A stretch of DNA of 64,000 bases from Meconema thalassinum (taxonomy: Eukaryota; Arthropoda; Insecta; Orthoptera; Tettigoniidae). The stretch is from contig OX336395.1 of the NCBI GenBank assembly GCA_946902985.2, forward strand, positions 17,834,708-17,898,707. The letters run 5' to 3'. Numbering within the stretch: position 1 is the stretch's first letter; each line of letters opens with the position of its first letter. Position numbers and translations under genes: made by a program. Below the pieces are notes generated by a model. That model was not told the origin of the DNA. It saw nothing but the letters and a program-made list of their open reading frames with translations, and made no database searches. Positions 1 through 12,480 of this stretch are shown piece after piece.

Positions 1-470
1 ACTTATTTCTGTCCTCATTTCTTCCTTCCTTCAGAATTCTATTTCCTTCCAGTATCGTATCTCATTCAACATCGGTTAATTAGTTCATATTTTATAGGGT
101 GGGCATGGTTTGTATTCGTTTATTACATTCTTCTTAGTTTGCTGTGCTCCCACAACACTGGTGGCAACTAAACCTCTCTTCTACCTGTCTGATATTATAA
201 CTTATAGTACTGAGTAGTAGGTGAATGACTTTCTAGTGTTACAAGGCCATGGGTTCAAAGGCCGTTCCAGCTGAGACTTATGGAAGGAAATCCCGAAGAC
301 ACCAGTTCATCTCGCATGACATCCTCTGCAAAGTAACCTTTAAGCACTGCCATTAAAAAATTATTAACTATAAAAGAAATGTTAATGATAGAAAAACTAT
401 CATGAATAAAACATATAATACTAGAAAAATTAAGAGAGGGGACATGGGGAGAAATGTGGGGGAAGTACTA
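1..470. other. Unannotated upstream sequence
   Basis: AT-rich sequence with pyrimidine-rich stretches at the left edge. I see no coding signal, RNA gene or recognisable repeat. It ends at the left target-site duplication of the SINE. Confidence 0.5.
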
Positions 471-827
471 TGCAACTGCCATGGTGAAATGAAAATCCAC
501 AGCCTGCTTCCAGTCTCCGACCGGGTCAGGAATGGAATGAATGAAGCCCCTATCTAGCGGCGAGGATATGAACTGTGCCGGCTGCCGAGGCCTGACGCAC
601 TCCTCTGGGGCAATGATTAAATGAATGACAGATGAAATGATAGTGGAGAGTGTTGCTGGAATGAAATTTTGACAGGGAAAACCGGAGTACCCGGAGAAAA
701 CCTGTCTGCCTCCGTTCTGTCCAGCACAGATCTCACATGGAGTGACCGGGATTTGAACCACGGACTCAGCGGTGAGAGGCCGGCGTGCTGCCGCCTGAGC
801 CACGGAGGCTCCTGCAACTGCCATGGT
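471..827 (-). mobile_element. tRNA-derived SINE with 15-bp target-site duplication
   Basis: Read on the - strand from 812, the sequence opens with a tRNA-like head: an A-box-like GTGGCTCAGGCGG and a B-box-like GGTTCAAATCC. A tRNA-unrelated body and a short T/A-rich 3' end near 486 follow. The 15-bp word TGCAACTGCCATGGT occurs at 471-485 and again at 813-827 and is the target-site duplication; the body is 486-812. This structure is diagnostic of a SINE moved by a LINE. The copy looks complete and fairly young because the duplication is perfect. I believe similar SINEs occur in polyneopteran insects, from memory only. Confidence 0.9.
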
Positions 828-854
828 ACAGGTTTCAAATAATAATAAAGGATA

Positions 855-1190
855 TCCTGCGTCCTATCCTTCTCCGTGACCCTGTATCGGCTGTATCCCT
901 CTCTTTGTAACTACTTGTAGTAATATGATTTATGTCAATGAAATGTATTTATTCACTGTTCCTATTGTTCTGTTTTACGCAAGATCGGATATCAAAACTA
1001 AAGATTTCAGGCTGGAATTTTCTACTATATTAATAGTAATAATCCATTATTATGAGCCTTTGTTTTGATATCTGCTCTTAAATAAAATAGAACAACAGGA
1101 ATACATAAATTACGCCGACATAAATCATATTAGTACGTGTAAATACAAAGGGAGCGGTACTGGGTCAGGGAGGGGTACCAGTACGCGATA
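855..1190. mobile_element. Foldback (long inverted repeat) MITE-like element
   Basis: The left arm (about 859-1000) and right arm (about 1063-1187) are imperfect reverse complements. The best-matching core is TAGTAATATGATTTATGTC at 918-936 against its complement near 1118-1136; ATATCAAAAC and GTTTTGATAT lie nearest the loop. The loop is only about 60 bp and AT-rich. There is no coding capacity. Near-total palindromy is typical of foldback MITEs; the superfamily is not assignable because I could not define the flanking duplication. Confidence 0.65.
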
Positions 1191-3240
1191 AAATAAAATT
1201 CAAATCACCCGTGCTTAAAATGTAGTACGCTGCCTCAACACCAAGTAGCAGGCTAGGCTGGTGGATGACGTAATCCTGGTGGTTGTAATCCAATCCGAAT
1301 CAAATTTTAAGCCTGAGTAACCTTTCTCCCCTATATTCTTTGATTCCAGTATGAATGTACCTAGAGTTCAATGATTTTAGCTTTTCCCTGCCTCTTGTGT
1401 TACAATGCGACCACTTCACAACAAAACTCACATCTTTGTCCCGTAGGCCTAGCGTCACCAACTGCAAATTTCCAATTGCAGGACATTGCTCAGAAACGAG
1501 CAGGACATTCAAGAAATTGTCTGACAAGTTCAATCGATAGCAAAATTATGCATAATATGTATATTACACAACATTTTACAAAGGAAATACCTCACTTAAT
1601 GATCGGTCCCTGCTGCAGTTCTTTTCCTTGAAGCTGTATTTTCATCGGAACCTACTTTTGAAAGAAGACGCGAATTATTTTCTTGAAGTACATATTTATA
1701 GAATCCTTCCCACTACGGATCTTTGAAATTGATCGTCACAAGTAATATTCTACCAACAAACGGTTCCTCCATTGAGCATATACGGTTCGGTATGAATAAA
1801 CACGCATTGCTGCATGGTTTGGCACACTGGCAAATTGTACAAAACTTCAGAAACAAAACTCTATGTTCTGGTACATATTAAAGAAAACAGACCATTGTTC
1901 GTCTAGTGTTGCGTCTTAATCCAAGTTGAACTTTTAGAATAAGCCCTTACGTTGCTGAACTGGTCGAATACTGTAATATTGAATCATCTATTTTGACACC
2001 TCTTGACTGTAAGTATTGAATAAATGGTACAATATCCTTAAAAAAGTGGTCCATAAAGTTTTGAAGTTCCAACCATTTGAAACACTTGCATTCCTCCATA
2101 GGTTGCATCCATTTATCCAAGTACCGGTGGGCTACTCATTGCAGGATTCATAGTAACATAAACACCTTGCATTCTTTATCCAAACCATCTTCTCAAAATG
2201 TATTTAACATCAGTCTGACTTTAAGGGGAAACCCTAAATGAGCAATCTAGAAAAATGCCTAACAGTTTCGATAAATTCGAAATGCCTCCCGGACATAACC
2301 AAATTAATGAAAAGCAGGACATGTTGGTAACCCTCTGTAGGACAAATCCACTTAAACGGAAGATTCTTATTCAGACCCTGTATATTGAGACAATCTGTCG
2401 TGGTAAAACTGTTTCAAGATACATACCGTACCTCTTTTCTGTAGCCTCTAAAAATGAATATTGCAAACACAGTGTGTTGAGCTGTACTGGTCAGAAGCAC
2501 GTCTTCACACTGCTTCTCAAATTAAGTAGACTCGCAGGCTCAAGATAAGTAGAGTAGTGGCCAGCTGTTTAAGATCAGCCAAGTTATGAATATCACGAAG
2601 CAAATAACAAAATTAAACGAAAATTGAGGGGAGTGCGTCTCATGATCACCCAGTGACAAGAAGGTAATGAAATGTTAATTATTCCTTGCCCCCGCCCTGT
2701 CACGGCCAAGATTATAGGATCAAAATAATCCATGAAACAGTCTCAAGCATGACATGGACTCCTTAACATCGTCCGGTCTAGATCTTGGTAGAATGAGAAA
2801 AAAAAATGACTTCTTTATTTGCTACCTCCCCATTCCTTCTTCCCAACTACACGTACTAGTACAAAGTGCCTTCATGTATCTGTTAGGAAGATATGGGATG
2901 ATCTTTCCGAATATATGTGGTCATTGCAATCTATTAGCCTACTACATCATTTCCACAATTATTGTCATTCATCATAACAAACGGTATTTCGGCTAATTTC
3001 AACAGTTTATCAGATTGTATCGTGTGTTTGACTCCCGTGGAGTGTTATCTTACATAAGATATACTGAACTAAATTCTTAATAATTTCACGTCTGAGTTTT
3101 GCTAATGACCGTTATCTTAGCCGACACACCACAGGATTTGAATGAAATTTTTAAATGGTATGGGTTCTGTCTTGAGGAAGGAATTCACGATGAAAATTAA
3201 TAAATGTATAACGAAGATACTGGAATCCAGCCTAAAGAAA
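1191..3240. other. No feature recognised
   Basis: About 2 kb of AT-rich sequence. Short open frames occur here, but none shows a recognisable domain, splice context or repeat identity. I see no RNA gene. Confidence 0.4.
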
Positions 3241-3261
3241 TCTTAAACCCCTATGGACGTC

Positions 3262-3895
3262 AAATTGACAGCTGAAGAGCTAAGGGTTGTAGGAGACTTC
3301 TGTTACGGTACTTGGGATGCAAAATGACCAGTGATGGACGAAAAGAAGAAGATATAAAAAATAGGTTGGTTTAGGCAAGGAAAGCATGTCTACTGGAAAT
3401 AAATCGGTTGACATCGAATATAGGCTACATTTAGGTATTAGGCAGTCATTTTTGAAGGCCTTTGTCTGGAGCGTGGCGCACTATGGAACTGAAACTTGGA
3501 ATGTTGGAGCATCAGAGAAGAGGGGAATTGAAGCGTTCGAAATGTGGTGTTACAGGAGAATGATGAGAACCGCATGGCTAGATAGGGTGAGGAGGCATTA
3601 AGACGATTGGGAGACGAGAGATGTTAGTGACGACTGCTTATGAAGAGAAGAAATAGGTTGGTAGGATACCTACAAACCATGACACCCAGGAATATCAAAC
3701 CTAACTATGGAAGGAAGAGTCGAATATAAGAACTCTAGGGGTCGACCAAGGGTAGAATATGACAAAATGATTGCCTCGGATGTAGGGTGTGGTACCTATG
3801 TAGAGATGAAACGATTAGCTAAGACAGGGAAGATTGGAGTGCTGCATCGAACCAGTCGAAACACTAAACTTAAACAACAACAATTCTTAATTTAG
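3262..3895 (+). pseudogene. LINE (RTE-like) 3' fragment, broken
   Basis: This is the C-terminal end of a non-LTR retrotransposon ORF2. Pieces read KMTSDGRKEEDIKNRL, FLKAFVWSVAHYGTETW and FEMWCYRRMM, then after frameshifts RGRPRVEYDKMIASDVGCGTY. These match the region after the reverse transcriptase core in insect RTE-like LINEs. The copy at 63385-64000 (- strand) encodes the same segment with fewer breaks, so they are one family. The fragment is 5'-truncated, has a stop and several frameshifts, and ends in an AAC-rich tail (about 3876-3890). It is non-functional. Confidence 0.85.
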
Positions 3896-4831
3896 ATTTT
3901 AGACTGTAATGTCGTGTTCAGTGCACAAATATTGTGACTATAACCACACACAAAGATGTTATGTGTCGGAGGAGAACGAGAATGACGGCATCCAATAAAT
4001 CTTTTTCGAAGAGGGCGGCTTGTAACACTAGGAGGATGTTTTGTGCGATTTAGCGCATTTCATAGAGAATATCTCACTTTTTGGCGAGAATGAACAATCT
4101 GAGAACTCTTTTCTTGTTGGATGACAGATCCAAGCAGGAGTATTTCTAATGTTGTGGAAATATGGGACACAACTAAGTTAAGCTAATTAGTGTTACGGCG
4201 GAAGGATATTGTGTGCTCAGTGCCCGCGCAGATTATCAGTGATACGCTGGTTACAATATTTACCGTCGAGAATATAGAGGTATCCTTGACAGAGGTATGT
4301 GCCTCAGAACATCTTAATGATGATATACACAAATAATTCCCATTTTTTGTTTTGTAAGTGTGTATTGATAAATATATCTTTCTCTCGCGTCCGTTCAATG
4401 AGGAGGATGTAAGAGATTTCATTTGAACTGGGCATTGTGTGGTATCTGGAGGCCTGTACACAGCTAGTCCTGATTCTCAAAGAAGCGTGTGCTACGATCA
4501 GTTCGGAACCTATTTCAGTCGCGCCGATAGGTTTGTTACTTACTAACAATCAGATATCGCCGCCTCGACCAAACATTGTTCATGTTTGTGTGTGTTGGGG
4601 AACAACGGAACTGAATTTACTCGGCATTACTCTCTAACTCATTTGATCAAGTAGGATGTACTGTTATTGATAGCCTACTGTGCACCTCACAGGTTATATT
4701 AGGAATACCAGTAGGCCTATAACATTTGGAGGACTGAGATGACCTTATTTGATGTATGAGGCTATTTCGGTGAATAAGTGCGTATGTAAATAATGTTCAG
4801 GTGAATTTCTGTGTTCTAGTTTTCTAACGTA
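3896..4831 (+). promoter_or_regulatory. Presumed promoter and 5' UTR region of the zinc-finger gene
   Basis: This segment lies directly upstream of the first coding exon. I see no convincing TATA box or initiator. TTTCTGTGTTCTAG at 4806-4819 resembles a splice acceptor, so the 5' UTR may begin in a separate non-coding exon. If unspliced, an in-frame TAG at 4817-4819 precedes the ATG and fixes the start. The regulatory role is inferred from position. Confidence 0.35.
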
Positions 4832-4900
4832 ATGGACGAGCAAGCTGTGATCAAAAGTGAGCCGGAATGGTCGACAGAAACAGATGACTTGGCCGATATT
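4832..4900 (+). CDS. C2H2 zinc-finger protein, coding exon 1
   Basis: Exon 1 encodes 23 residues starting MDEQAVIKSEPEW and ending at a GTAAGT donor (4901), phase 0. The ATG has G at -3 and +4, and an in-frame TAG lies 15 bases upstream in the unspliced sequence. The whole predicted gene has five coding exons and about 350 residues. The N-terminus is short and acidic with no ZAD, BTB or KRAB domain visible. IKSE fits the sumoylation consensus (hydrophobic-K-x-E). Insect zinc-finger proteins of this layout are usually nuclear, DNA-binding and regulatory; the target is unknown. The exon chain is by eye, but phase agreement at every junction supports it. Confidence 0.75.
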
Positions 4901-5639
4901 GTAAGTGTATTATAATTCCACACATTGTGTAACATTGCAATCTTAGTGATGTCCAAGGCATAATGTTTGTAGTTAGCAAGGTTAATTATATTAGACAGTA
5001 TCTGTTAACTAGATGGCATATTGTGTCTGTATTTTCATACTTGTGTATTAATTGCATTTTGAAGCTGAAACAATGCCTCTTCTTACGAAATAGAGATAGT
5101 ACATAGCCGTTGTTTTGAATAATGACGTACATTGTTGCCACATCATAATATGTATGTTACTGCACTGACTCACTAGAAAGCGAGATTTATAGCAAGATTA
5201 TATTTGGAATCCCCTCTGTTCCAAGACTTGAATTGCTAGAGACCGGGGAGAGAGTATTACTTATTGCAATCATCGCTCGATGTCTACAACAAAAGCATGC
5301 TGAGAAAGTTAAACTAATTTCTTTGATAATCAGGGTAGCCAACCTGTAAAGTTAAATTCACCTAGATTTCCTTCATAAATCCCCGAGATTTGAATTTTGT
5401 TTCCATTTGTCCTCCTCTATAAACAGATCATATTGCCATGGTGGCCTCGCGTTCCCTCATCGGCCATGATGGTTGTCATGGTTTCCTGACATGTGGCTTT
5501 AGTCACATTTGTCTGACAGGCGAGTCTTGTTTTGAGACAGCGCATGACGTCACGTTACGTCAGTCTCCGAGCAGTTTCAAGTCAGACGAGATACTTGGGG
5601 GAGAGGAGGATCACCTAGATTGGTTCCTAATGGTCAACA
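4901..5639 (+). other. Start of intron 1, unique-looking part
   Basis: The intron begins with a consensus GTAAGT donor. Sequence up to about 5640 is AT-rich and shows no coding features or clear repeat until the satellite starts. An open frame near 5438 runs into the satellite and has no domain. Confidence 0.5.
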
Positions 5640-8600
5640 ATTTGTGTTCTTGCCTACGGCTTGAGATAGAAAGTAGGCTGTCCTCACAAGGCTGAATATT
5701 AGGTTGGAGGAAGAAGGTCGACCATATTAGGGTTTAGTGGCCACCATTTTGGTTCTTGGCTATGGTCAAGGAGGGTAAGTAGGTTGTCCTCACAAGGCTG
5801 AATATTAAGTTGGAGGTTCAGGGTCGACCATATTAGGGTTTAGTGGCCACCATTTTGTTTCTTGACTAAGGTCTGAGAGAGAAATTAGGTTGTCCTCACA
5901 AGGCTGAATATTAGGTTGGAGGTAGAGGGTCGAACCTATTAGGGTTTTGTGGCCACCATTTTGTTTCTTGACTAAAGTCTGAGAGGGAAAGTAGGTTGTC
6001 TTCACAAGACTGAATAATAGGTTAGAGGTAGAGGGTCGACCTTATTCGGCTTCAGTGGCCACCATTTTGGTTCTTGACTATGGTCTGAGAGGGTAGTAGG
6101 TTGTCCTCACAAGGCTGAACATTAGGTTGGAGGTAGAGGGACGACCATATTAGGGTTTGGTGGCCACCATTTTGGTTCTTGATCTGAGATAGAAAGTAGG
6201 TTGTCCTCACAAGGCTGGATATAAGGTTGGAGGTAGAGGTTCGACCATATTAGGGGTTAGTGGCCACCATTTTGGTCCTTGCCTACGGTATGAGAGAGTA
6301 AGTAGGTTGTCCTCACAAGGCTGCATTTTCGGTTGGAGGTAGAAATTCGACCATATTAGGGTTTAGTGGCCACCATTTTGGTTCTTGGCTACGGTCAAGG
6401 AGGGTAAGTAGGTTGTCCTCACACGGGTGAATATTAGGTTGGAGGTAGAAGGTCGACCGTATTAGGGTGCATTGGCCACCATTTTGGTTATTGCCTATGG
6501 TCTGAGAGGGAAAGAATGTTTTCCTCACAAGGCTGAATATAAGGTTGGAGGTAGAGGGTCGACCATATTAGGGTTTAGAGGGCACCATTTTGGGTCTTGC
6601 CTACGGTCCGAGAGAGAAAGTGGGTTTTCCTCACAAGGCTGTGTATTAGGTTGGAGGAAGAGCGTCGACCATATTAGGGTTTAGTGGCCACCATTTTGGG
6701 TCTTGACTACGGTCTGAGAGAAAGTAGGTTGTCCTCACAAGGCTGAATATTAGGTTGGAGGTAGAGGGTCAATCATATTAGGGTTTAGTGGCCACCACTT
6801 TGGTTCTTGACTAAGTCTGAGAGAGAAAGTAGGTTGTCCTCACAAGGCTGAATATTAGGTTGGAGGTAGAGGGTCGAACATATTCGGGGTTAGTGGCCAC
6901 CATCTTGGTTATTGCCTATGGTCCGAGAGAAAGTAGGTTGTCCTCACAAGGCTGAATATTAGGTTAGAGTAAGAGGGTCGACCACATTTGGGTTAAGTGG
7001 CCACCATTTTGGTTCTTGACTACGGTCTGAGAGGGATAGTAGATTGTCCTCACAAGGCTGAATATTAGGTTGGAGGTAGAGGGTCTACCATATTAGGGGT
7101 TAGTGGCAATCATTTTGGTTCTTGACTACAGTCTGAGACAGTAAGTAGGTTGTCCTCACTAGGCTGAATATTAGGTTGCAAGTAGAGGGTCGACCATATT
7201 AGGGTTTACTGGCCACCATTTTGGTTCTTGACTACGGTCTGAGAGAAAGTAGGTTGTCCTCACAAGGCTGAATATTAGGTTGGAGGTAGAGGTTCGACCA
7301 TATTAGGGGTTAGTGGCCACCATTTTGGGTCTTGCCTACGGTCCGAGAGAGAAAGTGGGTTTTCCTCACAAGGCTGTGTATTAGGTTGGAGGTAGAGGGT
7401 CGACCATATTAGGGTTCAGTGGCCACCATTTTGGTTCTTGACTACGGTCTGAGAGAGATAAGTGGGATAAGTGGCCAACATTTTGGTTCTTGACTAAAGT
7501 CTGAGAGGGAAAGTAGGTTGTCTTCACAAGGCTGAATAATAGGTTAGAGGTAGAGGGTCGACCTTATTCGGCTTCAGTGGCCACCATTTTGGTTCTTGAC
7601 TATGGTCTGAGAGAAAGTAGGTTGTCTTCACAAGGCTGAATATTAGGTTAGAGGTAGAGGGTCGACCATATTAGGGTTTTGTGGCCACCATTTTGTTTCT
7701 TGACTAAAGTCTGAGAGGGAAAGTAGGTTGTCTTCACAAGGCTGAATAATAGGTTAGAGGTAGAGGGTCGACCTTATTCGGCTTCAGTGGCCACCATTTT
7801 GGTTCTTGACTATGGTCTGAGAGGGTAGTAGGTTGTCCTCACAAGGCTGAACATTAGGTTGGAGGTAGAGGGACGACCATATTAGGGTTTGGTGGCCACC
7901 ATTTTGGTTCTTGACTACGGTCTAAGAGAGAAAGTAGGTTGTCCTCACAAGGCTGAATATTAGGTAGGAAGTAGAGGTTCGACCATATTAGGGGTTAGTG
8001 GCCACCATTCTGGTTCTTGACTACGGTCTAAGAGAGAAAGTAGGTTGTCCTCACAAGGCTGAATATTAGGTTGGAGGTAGAGGGTCGACCATATTAGGGG
8101 TTAGTGCCCCCCATTTTGGTTCTTGACTACGGTCTGAGAGGGAAAGTAGGTTGTCCTCACAAGGCTGAATATTAGGTTGGAGGTAGAGGGTCGACCGCAT
8201 TTAGGTTTAGTGGCCACCATTTTGGTTCTTGATCTGAGAGAGAAAGTAGGTTGTCCTCACAAGGCTGGATATAAGGTTGGGGATGGAAGGTCTACCATAT
8301 TAGGGGTTAGTGGCAACCATTTTGGTTCTTGACTACGGTCCGAGAGAGTATGCAGGTTGTCCTCACAAGGCTGAATATTAGGTTAGAGGTAGAGGTTCGA
8401 CCATATTAGGAGTAAGTGGCCACCATTTTGGTTCTTGACTACGGTCCGAAAGGGAAAGTATGTTGTCCTCACAAGGCTGAATATTAGGTTGGAGGTAGGT
8501 CGTCCATATTAGGATTTAGTGGCCACCATTTTGTTTCTTGACTACGGTCTGAGAGGGAAGGTAGGTTGTCCTCACAAGGCTGGATATTAATTTGGAGGTA

Positions 8601-10573
8601 GAGGGTCGACCATATTAGGGTTCAGTGGCCACCATTTTGGTTCTTGACTACGGTCCGAGAGGGATAGTAGGTGGTCCTCACGAAGCTGAATATTAGGTTG
8701 GAGGTAGAGGGTCGACCATATTAGGGTTTAGTGGCCACCATTTTGGTTCTAGACTTAGGGCTGAGAGAGAAAGTAGGTTGTCCTCACATGGCTGAATATT
8801 AGGTTGGAGGTAGAGGGTCGGCCATATTAGGGTTTAGTGGCCACCATTTTGGTTCTTGACTAGGGTCTGAGAGAGAAAGTAGGTTGTCCTCACAATGCTG
8901 GATATAAGGTTGGAGGTGGAGGGTCTACCATATTAGGGGTTAGTGGCCACCATTTTGGTTCTTGACTACAGTCTGAGACAGTAAGTAGGTTGTCCTCACA
9001 AGGCTGAATATTAGGTTGGTGGTAGAGGTTCGACCATATTAGGGGTTAGTGGCCACCATTTTGGTTCTTGACTACGGTCCGAGAGGGAAAGTAGGTTGTC
9101 CTCACAAGGCTGAATATTAGGTTGAAAGTAGACGGTCGACCATATTCGGGGTTATTGGCCACCATTTTGGTTCTTGACTACGGTCTGTGAGAAAGTAGGT
9201 TGTCCTCACAAGGCTGAGTATTAGGTTGGAGGTAGGTCGACCATATTAGGATTTAGTGGCCACCATTTTGTTTCTTGACTACGGTCTGAGAGAAAAAGTA
9301 GGTTGTCCTGACAAGGCTGAATATAAGTTAAAGGTAGAGGGTCGACCATATTAGGTTTAGTGGCAACCATTTTGGTTCTTGACTACGGTCTGAGAGGGAA
9401 AGTAGGTTGTCCTCTCAAGGCTGAATATAAGTTAAAGGTAGAGGGTCGACCATACTGGAGGTTATTGGCCACCATTTTGGTTCTTGACTACGGTCTGAGA
9501 GGATAAGTAGGTTGTCCTGACAAGGCTGAATGTTAGGTTGGAGGTAGAGGGTCTACCATATTAGGGTTCAGTGGCCACCATTTTGGTTTTTGCCTACGGT
9601 CTGAGGGAAAGTAAGTTGTCCTCACAAGGCTGAATATTAGGTTGGAGGTAGAGGGTCTACCATATTAGGGTTCAGTGGCCACCATTTTGGTTTTTGCCTA
9701 CGGTCTGAGGGAAAGTAAGTTGTCCTCACAAGGCTGAATATTAGGTTGGAGGTAGAGGGTCGACCATATTAGGTTTAGGGGCAAACAAATTAGTTCTTGA
9801 CTACGGTCTGAGAGGGAAAGTAGGTTGTCCTCTCAAGGCTGAATATAAGTTAAAGGTAGAGGGTCGAGCATACTGGAGGTTATTGGCCACCATTTTGGTT
9901 CTTGACTATGGTCTGAGAGGGAAAGTAGGTTGTCCTGACAAGGCTGAATATAAGTTAAAGGTAGAGGGTCGACCATATTAGGTTTAGTGGCAACCATTTT
10001 GGTTCTTGACTACGGTCTGAGAGGGAAAGTAGGTTGTCCTCTCAAGGCTGAATATAAGTTAAAGGTAGAGGGTCGACCATACTGGAGGTTATTGGCCACC
10101 ATTTTGGTTCTTGACTACGGTCTGAGAGGATAAGTAGGTTGTCCTGACAAGGCTGAATGTTAGGTTGGAGGTAGAGGGTCGACCATATTAGGTTTCAGTG
10201 GCCACCATTTTGTTTCTTGACTACGGTCTGAGAGAAAAAGTAGGTTGTCCTCCCAAGGCTGAATATTAGGTTGGAGGTAGAGGGTCGACCATATTAGGGT
10301 TCAGTGGCCACCATTTTGTTTTTTGGCTACCGTCTGAGAGGGAAAATAGGTTGTCCTCACAAGGCAGAACATTTGGTTGGAGGTAGACGGTTGACCATAT
10401 TAGGGTTTAGTGGCCACCATTTTGGTTTTTGACTACGGTCTGGGAGAAAGTAGGTTGCCCTCACAAGGCTGAATATTAGGTTGGAGGTTGAGGATCGACC
10501 ATATAAGAGTTTTGGGGCCACCATTTTGGTTCTTGGCTACGGTCTGAGAGGGAAAGTAGGTTTTCTTCACATG
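5640..10573. repeat. ~107-bp satellite array, about 45 monomers
   Basis: Tandem monomers of about 100-110 bp recur without interruption. Key words are AGGTTGTCCTCACAAGGCTG, GAATATTAGGTTGGAGGTAG, GGTCGACCATATTAGGG, TGGCCACCATTTTGG and TTGACTACGGTCTGAGAG. Monomers differ by scattered substitutions and short indels; some lose a segment, e.g. near 6185, 7460 and 8227. A multi-monomer block is repeated at an offset of about 626 bp (9299 and 9925), showing segmental amplification. The array lies in intron 1 and has no coding constraint; frames seen in it are by-products of the repeat. A short remainder follows the LTR insertion at 21013-21150. Confidence 0.95.
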
Positions 10574-11465
10574 TGTTTTATCCCTTGGTTGGGGGTGGGA
10601 AAAACACGTTAGTGTAAATGTGCTAATTTAGAAGACTGTTTCCGGATGAGAGTAGTGTCCCGTGATTGGGAGAGACTACTAGTGTAGTGTGTTGGTGTGA
10701 AAGCTTAAGCTATTGGGGGCGTCCCTGCAGAATGCAATTATCTGTCAGGGGATGAATGTCTAGTGCCGGCTGCTAAACTAGCTTGCCAGCTGAGTAGGAT
10801 GAGCAATTAAATGAATGTGCAGAGTCAGTGATTCAGCGCTCTGCAGTCGAGTCGTGTGCTCGAGTACAATGGAATCTGACGATGCAGTTATTGGCTTCTA
10901 CGGTCACGGGCAATTATGACTAAGGTCAGGTTGGGTATGAGGATGTAAAGTGGAGTGTGTTTAGTAATAAGCGTGTAGTTTACTGACCATGTATTTATTG
11001 GCCAGTAGATGTAATGTGATGTCCCTCTTGGGGAGTTTAAACAAATATGAAATACAATTTGTGAAGTGTACAAATGTTTGGGGTAGGTGTTTACAAGAAT
11101 AAGGATCCTGAGCACCGCTAGATCTCACCTGGTGAAGAGCTGGAACGGACGTCGTCGGGCAGGGCCGCTGGCGAAGAACAGCACAGAACAACAGATAATC
11201 CTTCCTGTCCGGGTTCCATTCTTATATGTTTCGGCGCTGCTTGGTCTGCATTGCATTAGTGTAGCTGCCCCAGATATTTGTTAGTGTAAATGTTTATGTA
11301 TGTTTTGCCAGCCGTTGGCTAACCTCCTAGGCTTAGGTGGTCGCCGCTTGCTGTGTAGGGATATGTTCTGGAATTATAATGTTTCCATTTGGGGTGGTTT
11401 TGGTAGAAGATGGCGGGGTGGTTCTCAGGGGGTACTGCCCCCCCCCCCCCCCCCCGGGCTGTACA
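10574..11465 (-). repeat. 3' LTR of the 10.4-kb element
   Basis: An 892-bp LTR, nearly identical to 20132-21012 over its first ~650 bp in + coordinates and more diverged over the last ~240 bp. A run of about 18 C residues (11437-11455) is longer than in the other copy. Its inner edge is next to the purine-rich tract at 11466. Confidence 0.9.
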
Positions 11466-11476
11466 AGACTCCTCCG
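11466..11476 (-). other. Polypurine tract
   Basis: On the element's sense strand the bases before the 3' LTR read GGAGGAGTCT. Plus-strand priming at a purine tract abutting the 3' LTR is standard for LTR elements. The tract is short, with T interruptions. Confidence 0.5.
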
Positions 11477-12240
11477 TCGTTATTTCGCGTCCTGGCGAAC
11501 GGGAAGTGGAGCGGGCGTGTCATTGTGATGATGTTTCGTCGATTTCTGCCTGTCCATCTTCTTCTTTTTCTTCAGTGTCGGTGTCGTGTTGTCCTGGTGG
11601 TGCTGTGAGTTTAGCGTGTGCTCAGAGGGGGTGGATTTTGGGTATACATAGTTAATTGTTTATCTAAAATTAATCACTATAAAGTTTGACATTGGAAATA
11701 ATAAAAATATAAAATACAAAAAAATACATGTTCTTGAAGTTATATGCATGTTGGTATTATGCAGGAAAAAAAACCATGGTTGGACGTGTGGTTGTGCCGT
11801 CCGACGCTGTGTGGAGAAAAAAAATTGCTCCCTGCAAGGTATTCTGTAAAAGATGGAAGAAAATAGAAAAACAGGTGCCCCAGGGTATAAGTTAAAGGTA
11901 TATCAGAATGATTTATTGTTGGGATGAAACGGGACACCTTCACAAATTTGGCGTTAGTAGAATAGAAAGGAAAGAGACAAAAGTGTGTAGAAACGTGTTT
12001 GGTGTTAGAATGTTGCAGTGTTTTATGTGTATTCTTGATATTTCTTGTGCTTTGACGGTTTTACAATTTCTTACAATTTACGATTACAATTCTTACATGA
12101 TACGCTTAATTATAGTACTATTGCTACTAAATCTTTTATACTCATGAGTACCTTTCTCCTTTCTCCTATGCATATGGTCATAGCGCTTTTCTTTCTTGGC
12201 CACCTTTACCTCGTGCCATTCATCTGTGGCTTATGACCTG

Positions 12241-12480
12241 CCGCTGTGGTTTAGTGGTTAAACCGCTTAACCCGCTGTTGTGAATCTTCCTCCGTGGGTG
12301 GAAGAATTCACCTTGATGGCTAGGATAGACTTTCACAAAGCTAGGTCTTTCCTGGCTATCGCATCCGCTCCTTATTCGAGCGTCTGTCGTGTATTGCGTC
12401 AGCTGCGCTCGGTGCCCCACGGTCACCTCGCGTAACCGCCGCCTGTCGTCATCACCTTATTAGTGTGACGGGAAATCTGT
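12241..12480 (+). repeat. tRNA-like patch, possible SINE remnant
   Basis: CTGTGGTTTAGTGGTTAAAC resembles a tRNA D-arm/A box, followed by a poor B-box-like GTTGTGAATC. The rest is unrecognised. No tail or target duplication was found, so it may be an old SINE or chance. Confidence 0.3.

Noticed and set aside
5640..10573. TTAGG words suggesting insect telomeric repeat
   Set aside because: TTAGG occurs about once or twice per ~107-bp monomer, never in tandem runs. It is part of the satellite sequence.
5640..10573. Regularly spaced repeats resembling a CRISPR array
   Set aside because: The whole ~107-bp unit repeats; there are no unique spacers and the context is a eukaryotic intron.
11410..11655. 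Proline-rich open frames across the LTR boundary
   Set aside because: They arise from the poly-C run and read across the LTR edge in the antisense direction.
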